Assembly: GCA_037693485.1 (NCBI GenBank)
Contig: CM075344.1
Span: forward strand, 75,697,501-75,761,500
Reading direction: 5' to 3'
Length of the DNA: 64,000 nucleotides
DNA from: Kitagawia praeruptora
Taxonomy: Eukaryota > Streptophyta > Magnoliopsida > Apiales > Apiaceae
Each line of letters starts with the position of its first letter. The first letter of the stretch is position 1. Under the pieces are notes generated by a model, which saw only the letters and a list, made by a program, of their open reading frames with translations, was not told the origin of the DNA and did no database searches. Made by a program: the position numbers and the translations under genes. Positions 34,194 through 44,326 of this stretch are shown here, in pieces.

Positions 34194-35141
34194 ATGGGAG
34201 AGCCCAGTCATGTTCGTGAGATGGGTGAGCCGAGCCGAGACCCCCAGTGGCTAGGACTACCCGAGCAGGAGATTAGAGATTTGTTGCTGGTAGGTGTAGA
34301 GGTTCCAGAGTATGCTATTGATGACCTCAGGGAGAGACGACGGGCGAGTGCTAGAGAGAGATATGAGCAGAGACTGAGGGAGGAGGCTGAGGAGCGCAGG
34401 CAGAGGGATGCTGTGGCCATAGTGCCATATTCTGGTAGACCATATGTAGGACCTGATGGGGCCGGACCTTCCCGAGTGCGGACGGATATTCCTGAGGAGG
34501 AGATGCCTTTACGTAAGAGGCCTAGGTTATCTATTATACCTGAGGAGCCGATTGAGTGGAGGGACATTCACGTGACTCCTACTCCTGTCCCACCTGTCCC
34601 AGTTCCATCTCCTTTACCTAGCCCCGACCCTTTTGAGGATCCAGTTGAGCAGTTCACTCCACCAGGACACTTTATCTTATCAGAGGATGAGTTGGAGGAT
34701 GACCCTTCCGAGGATGCGGACACAGAGCCAGTTCCTCCATCCCCACCATTTGCACCACCACCACCTCCACCAGTGGATGCACCCCCACTTGTAGATGTAC
34801 CTCCCCCAGATGCTATGCCACCTCAGGAGGCACCTATGTTTCCAGCTGGCCAGTTGCCAGCTATTTTCTTGTCAGAGTACTTTGCCCTTCAGGGACAGCT
34901 GGATGAGTCCCGTCGGACTATAGATACGCTTATACAGAGGTTAGACAGGGCGAGAGGAGGAGGAGGTGTGATACCAGATGGGTTGAATTTGAGCATAGTC
35001 AGTATCGAGCTACGGGCACTCGGTGACATTAGGACGATGTTGGGAGACAGAGGGGATCCAGTATGGAGGGCTCATATAGTTGATACAGTCACCACTATGG
35101 TAGCACAGATCAGGGACGTTATCAGGGCGTCGTTACCATGA
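34194..35141 (+). CDS. Proline-rich accessory ORF upstream of gag
   Basis: An intact 315-residue ORF between the PBS and gag. I do not recognise its family. An Arg/Glu-rich probable helix or coiled coil lies at about 45-75, a basic RKRPR cluster (107-111) could be a nuclear localisation signal, an acidic patch lies at 163-178 (SEDELEDDPSEDADTE), and a proline-rich segment with a polyproline run lies at 129-210. A second possible coiled coil lies near 229-253. Codon use is GC-richer than the flanks. It is full length with no stops in a young element, so it may be under selection for the element's life cycle. Function unknown; it could act in RNA packaging or regulation, but that is a guess. 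Confidence 0.65.
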   Translation: MGEPSHVREMGEPSRDPQWLGLPEQEIRDLLLVGVEVPEYAIDDLRERRRASARERYEQRLREEAEERRQRDAVAIVPYSGRPYVGPDGAGPSRVRTDIPEEEMPLRKRPRLSIIPEEPIEWRDIHVTPTPVPPVPVPSPLPSPDPFEDPVEQFTPPGHFILSEDELEDDPSEDADTEPVPPSPPFAPPPPPPVDAPPLVDVPPPDAMPPQEAPMFPAGQLPAIFLSEYFALQGQLDESRRTIDTLIQRLDRARGGGGVIPDGLNLSIVSIELRALGDIRTMLGDRGDPVWRAHIVDTVTTMVAQIRDVIRASLP

Positions 35142-35671
35142 TTAGGAGTAGTAGTTTCGGATACTAATCAGACTAGTCATCTTGTGGATGTCATTTTGGG
35201 GATTAGGTTAGTTGTTTACTGTCTTAATCCCAGTCTGATTAGAGGACAGCTAGTAGTGCTTTTGTTATAGCGAGTTAGTATGTACAGTTATGCTTTTGGG
35301 GTTTCGAACCTTGTACTTTATGATGTATGATATTAGTAGTAAAAGATGTTGTACCCAAGTTGTAAAATATTTATGTAAATTAATGAAGTTTATGTACTTT
35401 GCCTAATTTTATTGTATTTTGATATTAAATGTTGAGATTCAGAAATATTGGTATACATGAGGTGACTGACTTAAATGAAAAGGTTATTGTGCTAAAGGTA
35501 CTAAGCTTAATTGTCAAAGTTGTATTATGATTAAATATTACTTGTGTGAATTTAAAATATTGGGATGCATAAATAAGATTAACTAATAATATAGTTGTGC
35601 ATATATGGAAATGATGTATATTGTACCCTAAATTTGGGTGATTAATGAAGAATATTATTATATACAGAATC
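35142..35671 (+). other. Spacer between accessory ORF and gag
   Basis: AT-rich, no ORF of note on the plus strand. TGAGATTCAGAAATATTGG-type sequence and ATATACAG just before the gag ATG could be an intron and acceptor, which would allow gag to be expressed from a spliced RNA. This is inference. Confidence 0.35.
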
Positions 35672-36955
35672 ATGCCGCCTAAGCGTAATAATAGAATGAA
35701 TGCAAGGGAAAATGATAGAGAGGAAGCAAGTCAGAATAGGCAGGATGAAAACGCTCATAATGAACAAGATCGTGAGGAAGAAGAAGACGAATCAACTGGC
35801 CAACAGGGAAGTCAGGGTGGTAACCTTTTTAACCAATTTATGGAACTAATGAGGCAGAATTTAGCTAATCCACAGAATCCACCACAACCACCTGTTCTTC
35901 CCAACCAGGCAGCTAACTCCTTTCGTGCTTTTAAGTCACTAAAACCCCCAGAATTTGAGGGAACCACTAACCCAGTAGCAGCCAGGGCATGGCTGAAAGA
36001 GATGGAAAAGGATTTTGAGATACTGAGGGTAGAGGAAGATCAGAAGACAGTTTTTGCAGCCTACCTCCTAAAGGGAGAGGCAAATTACTGGTGGGAAGCT
36101 AAAAAGAATTTGGAAGGAGCGGGAGTGATAACTTGGGAGCGTTTCACTAGGGTATTTCTAGACAAATATTCCCCTAGGTATTTGGAGAATCAGATGGAAA
36201 TTAAATTTTTGGAACTAAAGCAGGAAAACCTATCAGTGGCTGAGTATGAAACGAAATTTACCGAACTGTCTAGGTTTGTTCCAGAATTTGTGCGTACTGA
36301 AGAGCAACGAGCGAAGAGGTTTCAACAAGGATTGAAACCATGGCTACGTACTAGAGTGGCACCATTTGAGTTGACCGATTATGCTGCGGTGGTTCAGAAA
36401 GCATCTATTATCGAAGCTGAGAGTGAACAGACTCAAATAGGACGAGAGAGTAAGAAAAGAAAATTTGAAGGTCAGAAGGGAGGTTCAAGTGAGGGAAGCT
36501 ATTTTAACAAATTTGGTAAAGGGCAAAAACCCCAGTTTGGAGGAAAGTCAGGAAATAATAAGACTACCAGTGAGACTGTGAATCAGGGTGGTAGATCCAC
36601 AGGAACTTTTCAATCTAGTCAATCTCGAACACCATTTCCAGACTGTAACACGTGTGGTAGGAAGCATACGGGAGTGTGTAAAGCGTTAGAAATAAACTGC
36701 TATAACTGTGGACAAAAAGGACATTATTTTAGCCAGTGCCCATCTGCTAATACCAATCCTAAGAGGGACATCAAGTGTTACCAGTGTGGGAAACTAGGAC
36801 ATATTGCCAGAGATTGTCGTTCCGGGGGATCATCCGTGCCAGAACAGAGTGTGACTGCTTCAAATAAACCTACTGCCAGGGTGTACAATATGACTTTAGG
36901 GGAGGCATTAAGAAAGCCGGATACAGATGCAGGTGAACATTTTTCTAGTATTTAA
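35672..36955 (+). CDS. Gypsy gag (Retrotrans_gag plus zinc knuckles)
   Basis: The start is taken at ATG 35672 (MPPKRNN), the usual opening of Tekay/Del gags, although the frame is open nine codons earlier. An acidic N-terminus is followed by the capsid-like Retrotrans_gag domain (about residues 85-250 from this start) with FRAFKSLKPPEFEG, ANYWWEAKK and FLDKYSPRYLENQM motifs. Three cysteine motifs follow: CNTCGRKHTGVC, then CYNCGQKGHYFSQC and CYQCGKLGHIARDC, the latter two canonical CCHC. The frame ends at TAA after ARVYNMTLGEAL, the segment that in full elements leads into protease. The protease active site DSGAT is absent, so pol was deleted at this exact junction while gag stayed intact. 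Confidence 0.9.
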   Translation: MPPKRNNRMNARENDREEASQNRQDENAHNEQDREEEEDESTGQQGSQGGNLFNQFMELMRQNLANPQNPPQPPVLPNQAANSFRAFKSLKPPEFEGTTNPVAARAWLKEMEKDFEILRVEEDQKTVFAAYLLKGEANYWWEAKKNLEGAGVITWERFTRVFLDKYSPRYLENQMEIKFLELKQENLSVAEYETKFTELSRFVPEFVRTEEQRAKRFQQGLKPWLRTRVAPFELTDYAAVVQKASIIEAESEQTQIGRESKKRKFEGQKGGSSEGSYFNKFGKGQKPQFGGKSGNNKTTSETVNQGGRSTGTFQSSQSRTPFPDCNTCGRKHTGVCKALEINCYNCGQKGHYFSQCPSANTNPKRDIKCYQCGKLGHIARDCRSGGSSVPEQSVTASNKPTARVYNMTLGEALRKPDTDAGEHFSSI

Positions 36956-37517
36956 ATTTTTAGTGTAAACGTTTGGTTAGGAATCAATGTGGTCAATGAA
37001 TGGTATAGGTAGGTTGATAATCTAGATAAGGAAAATCAGTATCTGTTAGGGGTTAGAAATTCTATAAAAAGGAGAATAATAGTATTTTGGGGGTAAACCA
37101 TAGACTCATTTAAATACGAACAGGAAATATATATTATAGGTAATATTTTCTTACAATTGTTTCAAAGAATCTTATTCTAGTCGGATTTCTGGAAGATTTT
37201 ACAGAGCCAAGATATAATAAGAGCGAAATATGTATATTTTATGTCATGATAGAGATCAATATAGGAATAAACCATAAGTGAGATACACTACCAGTCAGGA
37301 GAGGCCAATGTAGTGGCCGATACCCATAATTAAAAGAGGAATGTTGATGAATGACAAGCAAGTTTATGTTGGTGTAATTCTGCGCAAACAAGATAGAGAT
37401 ATTATGAAGGAAAAAGGATGGAGAAAGTGATATAGAAGTTATAAGGTGTAGATAAAAAGGTATCTATGGACAATTTTGACGTGATTCCGGGACGGAATCC
37501 TTTTAAGGAGGGAAGGA
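36956..37517 (+). other. Post-gag spacer and polypurine tract
   Basis: Non-coding remnant where pol would lie in a full element. No RT or integrase motif was found on reading. It ends GATTCCGGGACGGAATCC and the polypurine tract AAGGAGGGAAGGA (37505-37517) directly before the 3' LTR. Confidence 0.7.
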
Positions 37518-40500
37518 TGTAATAACCCTAACTTTGGCAATGCTACAGTGATCCTATGAATAGTAAATTTCGAGGATGTAGAGAAATGGTATATAGGTAC
37601 TCTATAATGGAAATGAAAAATGAATAAACAGAAACCATATTAGTAGTATACATTGAAAATAAGTGACTCGAAAAGACGTTAGATTTCAGAAATTCCTGAA
37701 GCATGAAATTTTGAGGATTTTGAATTCGAATAAGCTTCTATTGGACACTAAGGAGCATGGAAACATTATAAGAATTATATATTGAGGGATTAGTGAATTT
37801 AGAATTTGAGCCAGGGGATTTTTAAGTTAAGAGAATACCAATGGAATTTGGATTGTTAAACGATCTCAAAACCACTGAGATAATGAGGTACATTCGTAAC
37901 GAACCACAATTAGACGAATATGGAGATTAAGCAACCAAGATTATTAACATAACAAGGATACATACCACATTTTTACTTATCAAGATCATTAGTATTATAC
38001 TTAGAAATTAAAATGGAATTATTAGGTCATCAAGATGATGTCATCTTCCACTAAACCAAATTTAAGGGTAGATTAGTCTTTTAACATATAGATTTTTTTC
38101 ACCAATCTTCTACAACACTCTAAAGATTAGATATTAAGATGAGATTAGAAAAAGAACACAAGAAAACTCTCTCCCTTCCTTAGAACACCATTCGGCCAAA
38201 GTAGAAAAAAAGAAAGAAAATAAAAATCAAAACCCTAGTTAGCATCAAGATCAAATCCAAGGAAAAATCATGGAGGTTCTTGGAGACTAGAAAGAGATAT
38301 CCACCAAGTTTCATAGCCATCTAACATCATTTGCCAAGGTAATAAAATCATTCAAGTGCAAGATGAATAGTAATGAATAGTAGTTTTCAAGTTTTAATCT
38401 TTGTTTTTATGGCTCCTTTAGTTAATCCAAGCTAAATCAAGGTTGTTCAAGGTGTGTACAAGGAATATTAAGGATCATTAAGTATTCTTCAAGCTTCAAG
38501 GAGGTATAATAACCCTTGCCCTTTTGTATTTATAGTAGATATTGAAGTGGTTAATAGTTAAGTGTTGTTAATGGAAAGTTTATGATGAATATGTGTTATG
38601 AATGGTTGAGTTGGATATGAAATTTGTGTTGTGAACTTGGAACCATGGCTGGAATGTAGTCCACATGGTGTGGGGTTTGATTATGGTGTTTGATGATGAT
38701 TTTGGAGGGGTGAAATTTTGGAAAGTATGAAATTACAGCAGTTATAATGTCCGATTTTCGTTAGAACTACAAACTGCCCTGTTTTTGGACACCAATGCAG
38801 TACGGTACCTTACTGTTTAGCACACTTAGTGACCATGAAATGATAGAGCTTAGTTCATAGATCGTTTTGATATAAGGTGCGTTAAAATCTGACGTACGGT
38901 TTAGGAGAAAAGTCAGTTTTAGTGAAAGACGTTCGAAAGTCGAGAAATCGTAATTGTACCAAATTTGAGGTTATAGTTACCATACTTTAACATGTTTAAA
39001 AGTCACGAAATTTTGGGAGATGGTAGTAGTGTGGTCAAAGAACTAATACCAGTTGACCTTGTATTAAAATTCGAATTCTAAAATTTATAAGAAATTTTAC
39101 AGTCGAGTGTGGTTGTTAGGGGAAATGGTAAAAACCCCTGAAACTTCGATTGAGCTTATAAATAGTCAAGTTCTTGAACCTTTGGGGTAATAATAATACG
39201 TTAAACATATGTTAGAGTGTAAAGGGTTTTGTTATATAAGAGGGTAGTGAGTAAGAGATGTAGTATGCTAATGATGGACCTTTTGTGTTTATAGAAATTC
39301 CAGAGGAGGAACCAGCCCCACTGTCAGGATACAGAAATCGAGGCAAGATCCTTCTATCCCTACTTTAAAAATTATTTATCTTCGGAATAATAATGATATC
39401 ATGGAATATATTTATGTATATGTGATGCTTTTGTTGCTATATTGCAAAGAATATATCTTCTTGATTGTGGGAGGTTAAAGAGAGATGGAAATGTTTTCTG
39501 AAATATGAATATAGAGATGATTATGAATGGAGCGAATATGCTCTAGGGTAAAAGAAATATGAAAGAGAATGGTATCAGTTGTTATCTAGGGTTATATGAT
39601 TTATAATGCTATATCATAAACATTCTTTTAGTGTATGTTATATACATATATTTTATAGAAGTAATGTGCGAGAATGGAAATGAGATAAGTGAATGACATA
39701 TGGAAATGTGAAATGGTGTTGATAAATTGAATAATGATCTTATAAAAAGGGGGATTAGCAACAAACTTGCATAAGAGGCTATGTCAGGGCTGTGTGCGAC
39801 ATAGTCTAGTATTCATGATTCGGCACGAAGATGCCAAGGGAGGATGTTAGCAGGTGCCTTCCTCCAGGAGGATGTTAGCAGGTGCCTTCCTCCAGGGATG
39901 ATGTTAGCAGGTGCCTTCATTCCTTCTACTAGTAGTAAACAGAGAGCGGATACGGTCAGGCGACTGATCATCGTCCTACGTATCTGGCGCCAGTATAGAT
40001 CCCCAAAACTTGAAAGAGAATTGAAAATGGTTTTCAGATTTCTATAACTGAAAACAGAAAGATGATATGAAATGATGAAGTTATTGATATAGATGAAGAG
40101 AAACTGATACTGTATTACATTAGATTTCTTTCTTATAATAGTAAGTGGATGATGTATTATTAAATAAAAGTTTTATTCTTTCTTAAGGTTTATAAATTGG
40201 TTACATTTTAAATTCTAGCTTTCAATGTTATCTTGCTGAGCTATTATAGCTCACTCTTGCTACTTATCTATATACAGCTAGGTATGCCAATACTACGCAG
40301 AACGCCCCGCAAGAGGGTAAGGGAAAGGCGACCTACTGAGAGTTCGTTAGCATCAGTCCCCGAGGTAGACGACCAGCGCAAGGGGTTTAGTGAGCTTATG
40401 TATATTAAGTGTGTAAGTTTGAAAGATTGTAATAAATTTGGTTGTTGAAATGCTTCTTGTAGAAGCATCACTCAACAATGTACTGAAGTATGATTCTGGG

Positions 40501-40699
40501 TTGTAATAACTTTTTAAATTCTAAACTCTTATTATGGTGAATGTTGTTCTCTGAGCATATGACTGGTGTGTGTGTGTATATTACTGTGGGGTCAATTGTA
40601 TAAGTAGTTATAAAAAAAAAAACCCAAGAGATATTGAATTTGAATGGAAGTTGGTTCATGATGGCCCAAATTCATGACCCCGGATTTGGGGCTGTCACA
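37518..40699 (+). repeat. 3' LTR of the gag-only element
   Basis: 3,182 bp, with the same length and, by eye, the same sequence as 30818-33999 at an offset of exactly 6,700. The tandem GGATGTTAGCAGGTGCC units are at 39841-39920. It is followed by the TSD ATGAC. Confidence 0.93.
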
Positions 40700-40704
40700 A
40701 TGAC

Positions 40705-41240
40705 TGCTGTCTTTGTTTCATGATTGTGGAGCGGAAATGATGATACTGTAGAAACAATGATGCATCGGGAATAATAAACCATAAATATATAGTGATTCAC
40801 AAACTTAAGGTTTGCTTTTTAAGCTGTGTAGATCTTCACTTTGTGCATGTTTTAATTTTATGGATATAGAAGTTTTATTTCCAGGAAATCTGTTCTTACT
40901 TCTCCTGCTAAAAATAAGATTTGCAAACTGAAGGTTTGCTTTTTAAGCTGTGTTTGATCTTCACTGTTTTATTGCAATGGGCATTTCTGGTACATAGGTA
41001 TAAATTTTATTACATTGTCTGCCAAGTTTCAGTCTTGCTGTGTACACGGGCATTTACTATGTTATTAATTTTAGTGAATTGATACAGCTTTGTAACCAAA
41101 AAAAGATGGTAGTTTCAGCTTTTTAATTACCACAAGTCAATGAGTACGAAATTTATAAGGCCGCTTTTATGCCAAGTACTTGTAATTTGACAGTTGTAAG
41201 TTGGGTTTATGTTAACTTTGTTCCTTTTTTTCCTTTGCAG
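40705..41240 (+). other. CACTA interior, intron-like
   Basis: AT-rich, without an ORF. A ~40-bp segment (AAGGTTTGCTTTTTAAGCTG) is directly repeated near 40808 and 40931. It ends in a long pyrimidine tract and TTTGCAG, a strong plant splice acceptor, at 41240. Confidence 0.5.
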
Positions 41241-41382
41241 TGCCTTTTACAGAATCACGAATTCGTTCCTTGGCAATCCATTTTCTAATACCTATCTGGA
41301 TTTGACAATTGGATTGATGCCACATTCTCAAGCGATTAACGATAATTATATTCCAATGACTCAAGGCGGCTCCACTTCTTAG
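41241..41382 (+). CDS. Candidate last exon of a CACTA-borne gene
   Basis: Directly after the acceptor CCTTTGCAG. The frame from 41242 gives 46 residues (motifs AFYRITNSFLGNP, TYLDLTIGLMP, MTQGGSTS) and ends at TAG 41380-41382. The two other frames stop early. A 3' UTR-like tail with AATAAA at 41486-41491 follows. I do not recognise the peptide; it could be the C-terminus of the transposon's own protein or another captured host exon. No upstream exon in matching phase could be assigned. Confidence 0.4.
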
Positions 41383-41485
41383 TAATTTTTTTGTAGCTTT
41401 AACTAGCTAGTATTAGAACTTTGTAATTTAGTACTTTTGAAGGTAGAATTTGTGTACTTTCAAAGTAAGGATGGTTTTATGTATA

Positions 41486-41491
41486 AATAAA
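41486..41491 (+). terminator. Polyadenylation signal candidate
   Basis: AATAAA lies about 105 bp downstream of the putative last exon's TAG, within a T-rich 3' UTR-like stretch. It would end a transcript running left to right through the CACTA. Confidence 0.45.
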
Positions 41492-41519
41492 GCAGTCATT
41501 TCAATTTTTTTGTAAAAAA

Positions 41520-41785
41520 CCGTTGTATTTGACTCTATTTAATGTTGCATTAGCATAGTTTTAATGTTGCAATAAAAAAGAATGGTGTTGCATTTGAAAA
41601 GAATGGTGTTGCTTAAAAAAAAAATTTAGTGTTGCATTAGACTCAAATAGCGTTGCGTTAGATAATGGATCCCACTGTTGACGTGGTATGTAAGCCCTAC
41701 TGCTGACGTGGCATGTGGGCCCATTGCTGGCGTGGCATGCGGGCCCCACTACTGACGTGGCATGCCCCCCATTTGTGACGTGGCA
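41520..41785 (+). repeat. CACTA right subterminal repeats, left part
   Basis: Units of TGTTGCATTAGA/TGTTGCATTTGA and GACGTGGCATG(T/C)GGGCCC, the same two families as at the left end. The region is split by the nested Athila-like element at 41786 and resumes at 48228. Confidence 0.7.
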
Positions 41786-43145
41786 TGATAAGTGGATTTA
41801 TATCCACTTGGAACATTCTAAATCGGCTTAAATTGATTGTCTTGGGCTCAAGTTTCTTGTAGTTTTGATGTATTTTGTTTAGTTGTGCAGATTTACAAGG
41901 ATGTTGATTAGGGTGGATGTTTTTGTCGTTTTTGGAGATTTAATTTATTAAAATTCGGATTTATTGGGCTGCACGCGTGAGATTCACTGTTTGGGCCATA
42001 TCTTGAGTTCTATAAGTCTGTTTTCAGCCCGTAAGCAGTCCACGCGAAGATAACGAGATTCTCTATCATTCTAAGGTGGTCCAGAAGCCCAATTACGTCT
42101 GGAACGGCTCTGGAAAACAGAAGAAACGTCATCCACGAATTTCCCTTTAAAACAGAATCAGTTTAGGAAACGTATCTTGCAGAAATTCTATTATAATTCT
42201 GTTTTGGTATTTTCTTGCTGGGCAAGATGTCTAGAGCCTATATAAACACATCCAACCCTTGTAAATTAGATGATTATTAAGATCATTAAGATCATTAGGA
42301 GAGAACCATTATATATCAAATACTTAGGTTTATTTGTATTTTTTCATACTTTGTTTTTATCATGGTTTCATCAGATCCCATGATGACGAGAGGTTCGATT
42401 ATGAACTAATCGTTGTCATGGGATTCTAACGGATTTATTTATGGAGCTTTAGTATCTTGATGCTTTACAGATCTGTGTGTGATGTATATCTGATATCCTC
42501 GTATGGTTGTGTTTCATGTATTTAGATGCGTAGCTAACATCTAATTGTTAATCTCTTGTGAAGCGAGAGTGGATCTTGAGATTTAGAACTTGCCATGCTA
42601 GCATAGGATAGGTTGATGTTTTAACATCATGATTTGTGGCGTAAATAGAGATATTATGCTGCCCTATGTGATCAATATGGATAACTTGCTCTTCAACCGT
42701 TATGTTTTCAAATTCTATAGAGATATAGGGTCTAAGCGTAATTGGTGTCTATTCATCTTCTATCTCTTTTGTGGATGTATGTTTAGTTTGGTATTCGTAT
42801 ACTGAGAAGTAGCGTATACTTGTTTCGTGTTATCCGATCAGATATTAAAGGCGTCAGATCTAAGCAAAGTATTTAATGAAGTTAGGATTCCATGGTTTTT
42901 CTTGCAGAAGTAATTAGATTTCAATTCTAGTTAGTTAGTTAATTCTTAGTTTGTTAATTTACATATTAGTTAATTTAGTTAATTAAAACCAATATTGTTA
43001 TTTGTCTTAGCAGTGCATAATAACCATACATTGTTGCATAGGTACAAAATTGAATTAAGACCATAACCAGATCTCTGTGGGAACGAACTCGACTTATTCA
43101 TATATTACTTGTGACCACGTACGCTTGCGTGATTTAGTGTAAACA
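41786..43145 (+). repeat. 5' LTR of the Athila-like element
   Basis: Starts TGATAAGTGGATTTATATCC and ends TTTAGTGTAAACA. Compared with the 3' LTR it lacks 22 bp after position 42845 and has one substitution seen near 41912. Confidence 0.92.
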
Positions 43146-43151
43146 AGTTTT

Positions 43152-43169
43152 TGGCGCCGCTGCCGGGGA
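43152..43169 (+). other. Primer-binding site, Asp tRNA
   Basis: TGGCGCCGCTGCCGGGGA matches the complement of the 3' end of plant Asp-tRNA with one mismatch. It lies six bases after the 5' LTR. Confidence 0.8.
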
Positions 43170-43294
43170 TCATTGGTGTTTTATTTTTGGTTTATGTGCT
43201 TGTCAATAGTGGTCGTTAGAGTTCACTGACTCAGATTTCTTTTTCTCATCTATTCTTGTAGTTCGTTGGTGTTTCAGATACTTGTCAGAGAAAG

Positions 43295-44326
43295 ATGGAT
43301 TTTTACTATGGAGTTCAGCAGGTGGTTAGTGTTTGTGAGCTATGTGCGGGCGCACATGAGACGTATCAGTGCTGGAGCAACCAATGTGGTATTCAACAGC
43401 CTCAGCCATGTGAGCAGTATTTGGGCGTTCATGATCCATCACAATATTGTTACTACGGTGGAGTTGATCCATATGTCAGTTATGAGGAACAACCATATTT
43501 TCAATACTATCCTCAACAGTACCAGCAAGATGTTCCAGATATGTCATATGTCTTTGGTAGTGAAGAGTTTCAACATCAGCAACCTACTCCTACTTTTCAG
43601 TCAGATGATGATTTGAAGGAGATTAGGAAGGAGATTAGGATGCTTGCAGAGAATAATGAGAAGCTTATCAAATCTATGGGGACATTAGCTGCTCAAGTTT
43701 TGAGTTTCTTGGAACAAGAGAAACAACAATTTATACAACAGGCAATTCCAGAAAATAATGATGACTTGGAGCAAGGTACTGCGTGCTTAATTGAAGAAGA
43801 CAAATTCCAAGAGGAGGAGAGTGTTCATAAGCCATGTGAGGAATTTGATCAAGCTAGTGAGGTGGATGATTTGGAAAGGGCACTATTTGAGACAGACACT
43901 GATGAGCTACGCAAATTTCAAGAATTGTTTTGTGCGAACCTAGAAGACACTGTTGGGCTACAGAAATTTCAAGAATTGGTATGTGCGAACCAAGAGGTTG
44001 ATGATCATGAGAAAGATGCAGGTCTTCTACTTGTCTCAGAATTTAAAGATGGAGGTAGTGCATTAGAGCCAATGGAGGAAGTTCTCGTTGAGGAACCAAA
44101 GGTTTCAGCAATTTACATTTACCCTCCTCCATTATATTCAAGCGAAACCCGCGAATGTGTGTTGTTCTACAAATTGTCAGATTTTGGGTCAACAGATGAA
44201 GGCATGGGAAGAGGACATGGTTGTTACCTGAATAGGTCAAGCGAGGAGAAGGAGCAAAAAGTGTGCCGCCGAGATGATGATGAAGTATTGCGAAGAGAGG
44301 ACCAGGCGAACTATTATCATCCTTAA
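43295..44326 (+). CDS. Single ORF of the Athila-like element (knuckle protein)
   Basis: An intact 343-residue ORF. Residues 14-26 form a zinc knuckle (CELCAGAHETYQC; C14, C17, H21, C26) of the kind found in Athila gags, but the capsid domain that normally precedes it is missing. A Tyr/Gln-rich segment (35-85) and a probable coiled coil (about 108-150) follow, then an acidic region with a tandem KFQEL(F/V)CAN repeat near 210-230 and a basic C-terminus. I read it as the C-terminal part of gag retained after loss of capsid, or a repurposed nucleic-acid-binding protein. No stop or frameshift disturbs it. It is shorter than an Athila gag and lacks pol. Confidence 0.6.
   Translation: MDFYYGVQQVVSVCELCAGAHETYQCWSNQCGIQQPQPCEQYLGVHDPSQYCYYGGVDPYVSYEEQPYFQYYPQQYQQDVPDMSYVFGSEEFQHQQPTPTFQSDDDLKEIRKEIRMLAENNEKLIKSMGTLAAQVLSFLEQEKQQFIQQAIPENNDDLEQGTACLIEEDKFQEEESVHKPCEEFDQASEVDDLERALFETDTDELRKFQELFCANLEDTVGLQKFQELVCANQEVDDHEKDAGLLLVSEFKDGGSALEPMEEVLVEEPKVSAIYIYPPPLYSSETRECVLFYKLSDFGSTDEGMGRGHGCYLNRSSEEKEQKVCRRDDDEVLRREDQANYYHP

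Larger units (their letters stand above)
30818..40699 (+). mobile_element. Gag-only Tekay-like LTR element (TR-GAG type)
   Basis: A 9,882-bp LTR element in the CACTA with TSD ATGAC (30813-30817 and 40700-40704). Both LTRs are 3,182 bp and I saw no difference between them, so insertion is recent. The interior (34000-37517) has a PBS, a proline-rich ORF, a gag ORF and a PPT, but no protease, integrase, RT or RNase H. Gag-only elements have been described in plants as TR-GAG. The gag lineage and the LTR ends (TGTAATAACC, GACCCCGGATTTGGGG..TGTCACA) point to Tekay/Del chromoviruses. It would need pol from a relative. Confidence 0.92.
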
